Source: JBDSTZ01 sp039927975
GTDB taxonomy: Bacteria > Pseudomonadota > Gammaproteobacteria > Burkholderiales > Burkholderiaceae_D
Length of the DNA stretch: 12,687 bases
Reading direction: 5' to 3'
Assembly: GCA_039927975.1 (NCBI GenBank)
Contig: JBDSTZ010000090.1
Span: 1 to 12,687, forward strand
This document shows positions 6,051 through 12,041 of this stretch, piece by piece; positions within the stretch are counted from its first letter, which is position 1; each line of letters opens with the position of its first letter. Position numbers and translations under genes: made by a program. The notes under the pieces were generated by a model. It worked only from the letters and a program-made list of their open reading frames with translations. It searched no databases and was not told the DNA's origin.

Positions 6051-6056
6051 TATACT
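6051..6056 (+). promoter_or_regulatory. Candidate -10 box (TATACT) directly before dapF
   Basis: TATACT matches five of six bases of the sigma-70 -10 and sits seven bases before the dapF ATG, so a transcript from it would begin at or next to the start codon. No convincing -35 is visible in the GC-rich DNA upstream. Confidence 0.35.
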
Positions 6057-6063
6057 TATTAGT

Positions 6064-6924
6064 ATGAAACTCAAATTCACGAAAATGCATGGCGCCGGCA
6101 ACGATTTCATCGTGGTCGACGCGATCAACCAGCAGGTCGACCTCAGCCCGGCGCAATGGCAGCGGCTGGCCGACCGCCGCTTCGGCATCGGCGCCGACCA
6201 GATCCTGGTGGTGGAAAAGTCCTCCAGTCCCGATTGCAACTTCCGCTACCGCATCTTCAATAACGATGGCGGCGAAGTCGAGCAATGCGGCAACGGCGCG
6301 CGCGCCTTTGTCAAATTCGTCAGCGAGAAGGGCTTGACCAGCCAGCGCAGCATCCGGGTCGAGACCATGGCCGGCATCATCGCCCCGCGCCTGGAGGACG
6401 ATGGCAGCGTCACCGTTAACATGGGCGCGCCGGTGCTGGAAGCGGCCGCGGTGCCGTTCGACGCCGCCGGCCTGGCCGGCTGGGCCGAGGGCGACGACAC
6501 CCTGTGGCCGCTGCCGATCGCTTACCAGGGCAGCAAAACACTGTTCATGTCGGTCGTTTCGATGGGCAATCCGCACGCGGTGCAGGTGGTCGACGACGTC
6601 GAGCTGGCGCCGGTCGCCGCCACCGGACCGCTGATCGAGCAGCATGCGCGCTTTCCGCGGCGGGTCAACGCCGGCTTCATGCAGGTGGTCGACCGCGGCC
6701 ACATCAAGCTGCGGGTGTACGAGCGCGGCGCCGGCGAAACGCTGGCCTGCGGCACCGGCGCCTGCGCGGCGGTGGTGGCCGGCATCCGGCGCGGCCTGCT
6801 CGACTCGCCGGTGCGGGTCAGCGCGCGCGGCGGCGAACTGTCGGTGGCCTGGGCCGGCGCCGGCGAACCGGTCTACATGACCGGGCCGGCGGTTACCGTG
6901 TTCGAGGGCGAGATCGCGTTGTAG
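6064..6924 (+). CDS. dapF: Diaminopimelate epimerase
   Basis: DapF converts LL- to meso-diaminopimelate, the precursor of lysine and the cross-linking residue of Gram-negative peptidoglycan, without a cofactor, by a two-cysteine acid/base mechanism. The 286-residue product is of normal length and shows both catalytic cysteines: C75 in NNDGGEVEQCGNGARAF and C229 in GAGETLACGTGACAA. The N-terminal KMHGAGNDFIVVD and MGNPHAV (near 167-173) substrate-binding blocks are also present. There is no Shine-Dalgarno in the AT-rich 15 bases before ATG, whereas a TATACT box lies seven bases upstream, so the mRNA may be leaderless as well as produced by readthrough from the acyltransferases. The downstream Sel1 gene converges on it with 63 bp between, where I see GC-rich palindromes but no T-run terminator. 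Confidence 0.99.
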   Translation: MKLKFTKMHGAGNDFIVVDAINQQVDLSPAQWQRLADRRFGIGADQILVVEKSSSPDCNFRYRIFNNDGGEVEQCGNGARAFVKFVSEKGLTSQRSIRVETMAGIIAPRLEDDGSVTVNMGAPVLEAAAVPFDAAGLAGWAEGDDTLWPLPIAYQGSKTLFMSVVSMGNPHAVQVVDDVELAPVAATGPLIEQHARFPRRVNAGFMQVVDRGHIKLRVYERGAGETLACGTGACAAVVAGIRRGLLDSPVRVSARGGELSVAWAGAGEPVYMTGPAVTVFEGEIAL

Positions 6925-6987
6925 ACACGGCGCCGCGGTGGCCTTGCCGGCGGCCGGACGGCGGCCCGGGCCGCACAGGCCGGCGCG

Positions 6988-8547
6988 TCAGGCCGCCAGG
7001 CCGTAGGACGGGCCGGGCAAGCCGGGCATCACCGGTCCCATGACATCGGGCAGCAAGGTCTTGAGGCGATACAGGCGCTGGCGGTAATTGCCCTCCTGCC
7101 CGCCCGGGCCGGCGTCGACATGCTCGAACAGGCGCACGATGCGGTCCAGCGCGACGCGTTCCTGCGCGCTCGCCACCAACAGCAGGCGCCGCTTGCTGCG
7201 CCCATAACTACTGCGGATATCGACCACCAGGCAATGGCCCTGGTCGGCGTTCTTGACGTCGAGCAGCAGCGCCTCGGCGCGGTTGAGGCCGAAAATCGCC
7301 GCCAGTTCGAGCCGCGCCGCCAGCAGCGGGTGGGTCAGCGCGAGCCGGGCCAGCGCCTCGGGGCCGATATCGGCCCATTCCTCGTCGCTGCTGCGCGGGG
7401 CAATTTTGCACAACGCCGTTTCGGCCAGCCGGCAGCCCTGGGCGGCGGCCTGCTGCAGCCAGTAGACCGCGCGCACATCGTTGTTTTCGTTTTCGCGGCG
7501 CGCGCGCCAGGCGCTGTTGCCGCATTCGAGCTGGGCGTCGCGGTAACCCATCTGGGCGGCGCGCTCGAGGTAGCGCTGGGCGTCGACCACGTTGCGCTGG
7601 GAGAACTCCGGCTTGATGAAGATGCGCGACAGCGCGTACCAGGCTTCGGCCAGGCCCTGCTCGCCTGCCAGGGTCAGCCAGCGGATCGCCTTTTTGAAGT
7701 TGGCCGAGCCGGCCCCCAGCACGACGCGCTTGCCGTCGACCTGCATGCGGGCATACCACAGCCCCAGCGCGAGCTGGGCCGCGCGGTCGTTGTCGGCGGC
7801 GGCCAGTTCGAGATAGTCGCGCATTTCGTCGGCACCGGCCTGGTTGTCGCCGGCACTGGCGCCAAGCGCCTGCGCGCAGCGCGACAGGAGGATGGTTTCG
7901 TCGCGGCTGAGCGCGGGATTGGTGCGTCCGCCAGCCTGCGCACGCAAGGCGCGCGCCAGCGGCAGCGCGCGCGCCAGGTAAAGATCGTATTGGCGCGCCT
8001 GCCAGCTCTGTTCGAGCAGGGCGAAGCGGGCCTCGGGTACGCCGCCGTCGGCGGCGCGCTTGAGCCAGCCCTGGTCGGCGGACGCCGCGGCGCCAGCTTG
8101 GGCGGTGCCGCTGGCGCGTGGCGGGGTGCGCGCCGGTTGCTGCTGCGACAACAGCCACTGGGCTTCGGCGACACCGTCGCGCGCGGCCTGTTCGAGCGCC
8201 TGCTGGGCTTTGGCGCGCAGGTCCGGCGCACCGCCGGGGTCGCCCAGCACCAGCTGGGCCAGCACCAGGCCGGCGCTCGCCACGCCACCTTCGTAGGCCC
8301 GCTCGTACCACTGGGCCAGCGGACGCGCGCTCTGGCTCGCCACCGCGTGCGGAATGTGGGCGCCGATCAGCTCCCATGCCTCGGCGCAATCCTGCTGGGC
8401 TGCACGGTCGAGCCAGTGCAGCGCGGTGGGCAGGCTGCGCGGCAAGCCGGCGCTGCCGAACAGGTAGAGCTTGCCGAGCTGGAGCTGAGCGTCGGCGCGG
8501 CCGGCGCGGGCGCCGCGGATAATGCCTAATTCTTCGCGATTTGCCAT
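6988..8547 (-). CDS. Sel1-like (TPR-type) repeat protein with unassigned C-terminal domain
   Basis: The 519-residue product has no signal peptide or membrane helix and should be cytoplasmic. Sel1-type helical pairs, with the A-x(2)-LG-x-L-Y ... A-x(2)-W-L-x(2)-AA-x(2)-G pattern, occur at about residues 19-50, 90-135, 255-300, 301-335 and 336-375 (for example AQLALGLWYA, AIRWLTLAGEQG, YLERAAQMGYRDAQL, AVYWLQQAAAQG). Such repeats are scaffolds for protein contacts. A low-complexity Ala/Pro-rich linker near 138-158 divides the array. The last 120 residues (395-510) are not repeats; they include CLVVDIRSSYGRSKRRLLLVAS (two hydrophobic stretches with a basic segment between) and I do not recognise the domain. 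The start has no good Shine-Dalgarno. The partner and role are unknown. Confidence 0.85.
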   Translation of the reverse strand: MANREELGIIRGARAGRADAQLQLGKLYLFGSAGLPRSLPTALHWLDRAAQQDCAEAWELIGAHIPHAVASQSARPLAQWYERAYEGGVASAGLVLAQLVLGDPGGAPDLRAKAQQALEQAARDGVAEAQWLLSQQQPARTPPRASGTAQAGAAASADQGWLKRAADGGVPEARFALLEQSWQARQYDLYLARALPLARALRAQAGGRTNPALSRDETILLSRCAQALGASAGDNQAGADEMRDYLELAAADNDRAAQLALGLWYARMQVDGKRVVLGAGSANFKKAIRWLTLAGEQGLAEAWYALSRIFIKPEFSQRNVVDAQRYLERAAQMGYRDAQLECGNSAWRARRENENNDVRAVYWLQQAAAQGCRLAETALCKIAPRSSDEEWADIGPEALARLALTHPLLAARLELAAIFGLNRAEALLLDVKNADQGHCLVVDIRSSYGRSKRRLLLVASAQERVALDRIVRLFEHVDAGPGGQEGNYRQRLYRLKTLLPDVMGPVMPGLPGPSYGLAA

Positions 8548-8576
8548 CGTTTAAGGGTTCACATCGAACATGACTG

Positions 8577-8603
8577 AGGGTTTTCCAGGTAAGCCAGGGT
8601 TTT
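8577..8603. repeat. Paired AGGGTTTT boxes upstream of the Sel1 gene
   Basis: AGGGTTTT occurs at 8577-8584 and 8596-8603, 19 bp apart (close to two helical turns), 30-56 bp before the Sel1 start codon. The spacing would suit a dimeric DNA-binding protein, but the sequence is simple and no regulator is known to me for it. Confidence 0.25.
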
Positions 8604-8662
8604 GCACCGGTGATTCATGCGACGCACAGGTTGCCGCCGGGGTCGTGTATGGACGCACCCGA

Positions 8663-8668
8663 TAGAAT
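8663..8668 (+). promoter_or_regulatory. Isolated -10-like TAGAAT box in the intergenic region
   Basis: GATAGAATGTTGCC has five of six bases of the -10 consensus, as do the boxes ahead of the SRPBCC and DUF484 genes. No good -35 is seen at 16-18 bp. A start near 8675 would give either a long porin leader of about 400 bases or a small RNA that includes the hairpin at 8735-8757. Confidence 0.25.
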
Positions 8669-8674
8669 GTTGCC

Positions 8675-8734
8675 ATGCTACAACAAATTGCGAAATGCTG
8701 CATGACGCAGCGATTTAGCTTGCGACAAGTCTAA
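8675..8734 (+). CDS. Possible 19-codon small ORF
   Basis: The frame MLQQIAKCCMTQRFSLRQV starts seven bases after the TAGAAT box and ends exactly where a hairpin begins. It has a double cysteine and no resemblance that I recognise. There is no Shine-Dalgarno, so translation would have to be leaderless. Chance occurrence is likely enough that confidence is low. Confidence 0.15.
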   Translation: MLQQIAKCCMTQRFSLRQV

Positions 8735-8757
8735 GGCAGGCCCTGTTGCGGGCCGCC
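8735..8757 (+). terminator. Hairpin in the intergenic region, possible small-RNA end or attenuator
   Basis: GGC plus GGCCC (8735-8743, one bulged A) pairs with GGGCC plus GCC (8750-8757) around a TGTTGC loop. No T-run follows, which weakens the terminator reading. Confidence 0.25.
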
Positions 8758-8831
8758 GACAGTTACATATTGTTTGACTTTGCACAATCGGAAGCGCCGG
8801 GCGGGGATGGCATGCTGGCTGCTTGATTGAT

Positions 8832-8867
8832 GGGCAAAAGGCCGGGCAAAAGGCCGGGCAACAGGCT
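8832..8867 (+). repeat. Three tandem 12-bp repeats
   Basis: GGGCAAAAGGCC is present twice without change (8832-8843 and 8844-8855), and a third copy GGGCAACAGGCT (8856-8867) has two differences. The array lies in non-coding DNA about 210 bp before the porin start. Replication slippage is the simplest origin; copy number may vary between strains. Confidence 0.9.
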
Positions 8868-8928
8868 TGGGCCGAGGACCTCAGGCGGGGCGTGCCGTTT
8901 CAAAAATACAACAGAGAACCGCTTTTTA

Positions 8929-8959
8929 TTGGCTTTCAACCAAGTCTAACCCTCATAAT
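8929..8959 (+). promoter_or_regulatory. Candidate promoter of the first porin
   Basis: TTGGCT (8929-8934) and CATAAT (8954-8959, five of six of the -10) are separated by 19 bp, which is long. The surrounding AT-rich DNA and the position about 110 bp before the ATG fit a promoter with a long porin leader. A TTGACG at 8978-8983 is an alternative -35 with only a poor -10 (near CTATCC). Confidence 0.3.
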
Positions 8960-9009
8960 TAACCAATCCGACAATCTTGACGCAGCAAGCAATTAAGGTT
9001 CTCCTATCC

Positions 9010-9040
9010 GAGCGTTCAGCAACCCAACCTCTCAACGCTC
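9010..9040 (+). promoter_or_regulatory. Inverted repeat in the porin leader
   Basis: GAGCGTT (9010-9016) pairs perfectly with AACGCTC (9034-9040) across 17 bases, and flanking CCG/CGG can extend the pairing. It lies 37-67 bases before the porin start. Leader hairpins often stabilise abundant porin mRNAs or are contacted by small RNAs; neither is shown here. Confidence 0.4.
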
Positions 9041-9076
9041 ACGGATTCTACCGATTTACTTAAAAAGGACTTGTAC

Positions 9077-10129
9077 ATGAAAAAATCACTTTTGGCTCTG
9101 GCACTGCTGGGCGCATTCGCCGGTGTTGCACACGCGCAATCAGCGGTTCAGATCTACGGCAACGTTGACGCCGGCCTGATCAAGCGCAGTGGTTCGACCT
9201 TGAACATCGGCAAACGCGCCAACAATACCCTGGGCTTCAAAGGTACCGAAGACCTCGGCAACGGCCTGAAAGCGATTTTCCAACTGGAAATCCGTTACGA
9301 GCCGGACACCGGCACGCTGGAAAACACCACCCGTCCGCTGTTCCAGGGTCAAAGCCGCGTCGGCCTGCAAGGCGACTTCGGTATGGTCCGTATCGGCCGT
9401 GGTCTGACCGCGTTCCAGGAAACCTCGATCTCGTTCGAGCCATGGCACGGCGTGCCTTCGCCAGCCGGTTTCCAAACCGACCTGACCGTCGCCGGCTACA
9501 CCTCGGACCCGCTGAGCCCAGCTGGTAACTCGAACAACCGTTTCTCGAACGCCGTGTTCTACAACTCGCCAGAAATCGCTGGCCTGCAGTTGAACACCAC
9601 GATCGGCACCAAGGAAGGCAACAACGGCCCAGCCCTGATCGGCCGCGGCACCCTGGCTGCGCCACAGTACCTGGCTAATGCCGAAGCGACCGTGAACCCG
9701 TACTCGGTGTCGGGCACCTACAAAAACGGCCCAGGCGCCCTGATGCTGGCGTTCGAGCGCAACGCCGTCCAGACCCGTCTGGTATCGGTCGCCGGCTCGC
9801 TGATGCTGTTGCCTGACCTGAAAATGATGGCGTCGTGGACCCGTCAAGACCAGGATCACACCCGCCTGACCGGTCCTAAGACCAAAGCTTGGGTGCTGGG
9901 CGCGAACTACACCATGGGCCCTGGCAAATTCCTGGCCGGTTACGGTCAGAAGTCGCCAGACGGCTTCGTCAAGACCAAGCAGTTCTCGCTGGGCTACGAG
10001 TACAGCCTGTCGAAGCGCACCTACGTGTACGTCGATGCATCGCGCAAGTCGGGCAATGTCACCGTCGCTACCCCAGGCGTGTCGACCCGTGTCAACCACT
10101 ACGACGTGGGCGTGAACCACTCGTTCTAA
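9077..10129 (+). CDS. Gram-negative porin (general diffusion type), high-expression codon use
   Basis: The 350-residue precursor has a clear signal peptide, MKKSLLALALLGAFAGVAHA, with cleavage after AHA before QSAVQIYG. The mature N-terminus VQIYGNVDAGL is the first beta-strand seen in betaproteobacterial trimeric porins. Later landmarks are LGFKGTEDLGNGLKAIFQLE (near 54-73), SRVGLQGDFGMVRIGR (constriction-side strand), YEYSLSKRTYVYVD near the end, and a C-terminal phenylalanine (VGVNHSF), the signal for BAM insertion. It forms an outer-membrane channel for small solutes. The start is ATG at 9077 with AAAGGA 7-8 bases before it; an in-frame TTG six bases upstream is ignored. Codons differ from neighbours (many CGT, GGT, CCA, AAA), as in an abundant protein. 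Two hairpins follow the stop. Confidence 0.95.
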   Translation: MKKSLLALALLGAFAGVAHAQSAVQIYGNVDAGLIKRSGSTLNIGKRANNTLGFKGTEDLGNGLKAIFQLEIRYEPDTGTLENTTRPLFQGQSRVGLQGDFGMVRIGRGLTAFQETSISFEPWHGVPSPAGFQTDLTVAGYTSDPLSPAGNSNNRFSNAVFYNSPEIAGLQLNTTIGTKEGNNGPALIGRGTLAAPQYLANAEATVNPYSVSGTYKNGPGALMLAFERNAVQTRLVSVAGSLMLLPDLKMMASWTRQDQDHTRLTGPKTKAWVLGANYTMGPGKFLAGYGQKSPDGFVKTKQFSLGYEYSLSKRTYVYVDASRKSGNVTVATPGVSTRVNHYDVGVNHSF

Positions 10130-10135
10130 TCGGCC

Positions 10136-10153
10136 ACGCCGCGCAAGCGGCGT
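10136..10153 (+). terminator. GCAA-tetraloop hairpin just after the first porin
   Basis: ACGCCGC (10136-10142) pairs with GCGGCGT (10147-10153) around GCAA, seven bases after the stop. No T-run follows; it probably protects the mRNA 3' end or works with the next hairpin. Confidence 0.5.
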
Positions 10154-10171
10154 AAGCTGACCGAGTCCGCG

Positions 10172-10206
10172 AGGGCGCCGATGGGCAACCATTGGCGCCC
10201 TTGTTG
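10172..10206 (+). terminator. Probable intrinsic terminator of the first porin
   Basis: A long stem pairs GGGCGCCGATGG (10173-10184) with CCATTGGCGCCC (10189-10200), a single G-T wobble in twelve pairs, closed by a GCAA loop and extended by A10172-T10201. TTGTTG follows, a weak T-tract. Its place 43 bases after the porin stop supports a terminator. Confidence 0.7.
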
Positions 10207-10207
10207 C

Positions 10208-10608
10208 GTTCGGACTGGCGGAATGGTCGCGCCGGCACCTGGCCAGACCGGCCGGCAAGCAGAGGCGGAATGCGGTGGCAGAGGCGCGTGCCAGCCAGCG
10301 GCGGGCCTGCCGCGCCGCCAACCAGTTCATCTTTCCCGTCCAGCCACCATGGCCCTCCTTGCATGGCACGGCAACCAAGGAGCGCGCCTCCCACGCCCAC
10401 CGGCCCGCCGCCAGCCAAGCCGGCCTGCCCGCCATCGCGGCATGGCAAAGCGCCGCTACAAAACCGTGCACCGAGTGTGTCATTTCCGCAACCAGGTCGA
10501 GCCGCACGATTCGGCTTTCTGTACAAGGCAACTTTTCAATGGCATATTGGCTATAGCGAATAAGTACGCGCGTTCGTTTTTTGCACAAGACTAATAATCG
10601 GAGATCTG
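10208..10608. other. 401-bp intergenic region between the two porins
   Basis: The first 290 bases or so are GC-rich and have open frames on both strands, but none has a ribosome site or recognisable protein features, so I call no gene. From about 10500 the DNA becomes AT-rich and should carry the promoter of the second porin; TATAGC (near 10550) and TAATAA (10592-10597) are possible -10 elements without good -35 partners. CGGAG (10599-10603) is the ribosome site. Confidence 0.5.
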
Positions 10609-11856
10609 ATGAAATCAAAAGTACTCGCTGGTATCCTCGCCACCTGCTTCGCCGCCCCCGTCCTGGCGGACTCGAACGTCACCGTGTATGGCATCCTCGA
10701 CGCCGGCCTGATGAAGCAATCCGGCCAGAATATGCGTGTCGTCAGCGGGATCGCCGACGGCTCGCGCATCGGCTTCAAGGGCAGTGAAGACATCGGCGGC
10801 GGCTACAAGGCGATCTTCGATCTGCAAGCCCGTATCGAACTCGACACCGGCAGCCAGAAACCAACCCTGCTCAGCGATCAACAGGGCTTGTACCTGACCC
10901 GCGGCATGGGCGCTCTGCCGGCGCCCGTGCTGGCTGGCCTGCGCGCCGCCCTGCAGCCGAAGGGCGGCCCTGCCGTCAATCCGGAAGGCGCGCTGTTCGA
11001 CCGCACCGCGATGGTCGGCCTGGTCACCCCGGTCGGCGCCGTGCTGCTCGGCCGCATGTACACCCCCGGCTACGAAGTGTTCGCCGCCTCCGACGTGTTT
11101 GAAACCGGCACCGCCGGCACCTGGGGCGGGATCACCGGCGGCACCGCCGGCTTCACCGCGCTGGGCGCCGACATCCGCTCGTCGAAATCGGTCCAGTACC
11201 GCATCGCCACGCCGCAGGGCATCGGCGGCTCGGTGATGTACGGCACGCAGAATTCGGGCTACCTGAACCGCTACAAGAAATTCCTCGGCGCCGCCCTCAC
11301 CTACAAGGCCAACGGCTGGGACGTCGGCATCGGCCACAACCGCGGCTACGACCAGGACGACAACGTCAGCCTGGTCACCAGCACCATCGGCGGTTCCTAC
11401 ACAATGGACGCGTTCAAGTTCTTCGCCGGCTACCACGACCAGCGCAACCGCCATTCGGTGCTGCTGCGCGAATACATCGGCGCCTACGACGCCAACTTCG
11501 CCGCGCTCGGCGCCGGCGCCCGCAACATCTTCGTCACCAATATCACCAACAATTCCCAGGTCGATGCATCGAGTTACCAGCTCGGTCTGCATTACCGGGT
11601 GGGCGCCGGCCGCATCATGGCTTCGGTGGCTCACCAGAATGACCGTACCAGTTCCAACAGCGACGCCAACCTGTACGCTGTCGGTTACGACTACAACCTG
11701 TCGAAGCGCACCGATATCTACACGGTCGCTGCGCTGATCAACAATAAAAACGACGCCCAGTACATTCCGGGCGCCGCCGGCTCGCCAGGTGGTTTTACCA
11801 AGACCCCGGGCGACAAGGGACGCGGCTACCAGATCGGTATTCGTCACCGCTTCTGA
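10609..11856 (+). CDS. Gram-negative porin, larger second copy
   Basis: The 415-residue precursor has a 20-residue signal peptide (MKSKVLAGILATCFAAPVLA, cut before DSNVTVYG) and the porin landmarks of its neighbour: VTVYGILDAGL as strand one, RIGFKGSEDIGGGYKAIFDLQ near 53-73, YDYNLSKRTDIYTV near 362-375 and a terminal RGYQIGIRHRF ending in Phe. It is 65 residues longer than the first porin. Much of the extra length lies at about residues 85-125, between strand three and the FDRTAMVGL strand, a Gly/Pro/Ala/Leu-rich stretch, with more in a Gly/Thr-rich segment near 160-180. Such insertions form external loops or the inward loop that narrows the pore. The ribosome site CGGAG is five bases before ATG. 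Codon use is GC-ending like the rest of the window, unlike the first porin. Substrate unknown. Confidence 0.93.
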   Translation: MKSKVLAGILATCFAAPVLADSNVTVYGILDAGLMKQSGQNMRVVSGIADGSRIGFKGSEDIGGGYKAIFDLQARIELDTGSQKPTLLSDQQGLYLTRGMGALPAPVLAGLRAALQPKGGPAVNPEGALFDRTAMVGLVTPVGAVLLGRMYTPGYEVFAASDVFETGTAGTWGGITGGTAGFTALGADIRSSKSVQYRIATPQGIGGSVMYGTQNSGYLNRYKKFLGAALTYKANGWDVGIGHNRGYDQDDNVSLVTSTIGGSYTMDAFKFFAGYHDQRNRHSVLLREYIGAYDANFAALGAGARNIFVTNITNNSQVDASSYQLGLHYRVGAGRIMASVAHQNDRTSSNSDANLYAVGYDYNLSKRTDIYTVAALINNKNDAQYIPGAAGSPGGFTKTPGDKGRGYQIGIRHRF

Positions 11857-11892
11857 TGCAAGGTCGGCCCACCCGGCCGGCCAAGCGACCGC

Positions 11893-11917
11893 AAAGACGC
11901 CTTCGGGCGTCTTTTTT
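11893..11917 (+). terminator. Intrinsic terminator of the second porin
   Basis: AAAGACGCC (11893-11901) pairs perfectly with GGCGTCTTT (11906-11914) around a TTCG loop, and T continues to 11917. A UUCG-closed nine-pair stem with a U-run 37 bases after the stop is a textbook terminator; the A-run on the left gives it some two-way potential. Confidence 0.95.
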
Positions 11918-12002
11918 ATTGGCGCTGTGCGTCGAGCGCGGCAGGGGCGCGGCGAAACGAGCGCGCTGCGGCTTTTATTCCGGCGCGCCCCTGGCAGTCG
12001 GG

Positions 12003-12008
12003 TAGAAT
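12003..12008 (+). promoter_or_regulatory. Candidate -10 box (TAGAAT) for the DUF484 gene
   Basis: GGTAGAATTG lies after the second porin's terminator and 33 bases before the DUF484 ATG, giving a start near 12015. No good -35 is seen. Together with the terminator it suggests that DUF484 (and probably genes beyond the window) form their own transcription unit. Confidence 0.4.
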
Positions 12009-12041
12009 TGGGCTCAGTTATTTTTTCACGCAAAGACATCG

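Larger units (their letters stand above)
8548..9076. other. 529-bp intergenic region between the divergent Sel1 and porin genes
   Basis: No convincing full-length gene is present. From left to right it holds two AGGGTTTT boxes near the Sel1 start, an isolated TAGAAT box with a 19-codon frame and a hairpin, an ATTGT/ACAAT inverted repeat (8769-8788), a three-copy 12-bp repeat, and an AT-rich stretch (about 8900-9076) that is the porin promoter and leader. The base composition changes from GC-rich to AT-rich near 8895. Confidence 0.6.

Noticed and set aside
6925..6987. Terminator between dapF and the Sel1 gene
   Set aside because: GC-rich palindromes such as CGGCCCGGGCCG are present, but there is no T-run on either strand and no single stable stem stands out.
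8832..8867. CRISPR-like array
   Set aside because: The 12-bp units are directly adjacent with no spacers and no cas genes are present.
9071..9076. TTG start two codons upstream of the first porin ATG
   Set aside because: The ATG at 9077 gives a perfect MKKS signal peptide and better spacing from AAAGGA.
10192..10563. Small genes in the inter-porin gap (several overlapping frames on both strands)
   Set aside because: No Shine-Dalgarno, no conserved motif, and biased composition that follows from high GC; chance frames are the simplest explanation.
9140..10618. Long minus-strand frames covering the two porins (9140-10618 and 10615-12051)
   Set aside because: They overlap clear porins on the other strand and have no recognisable protein features.
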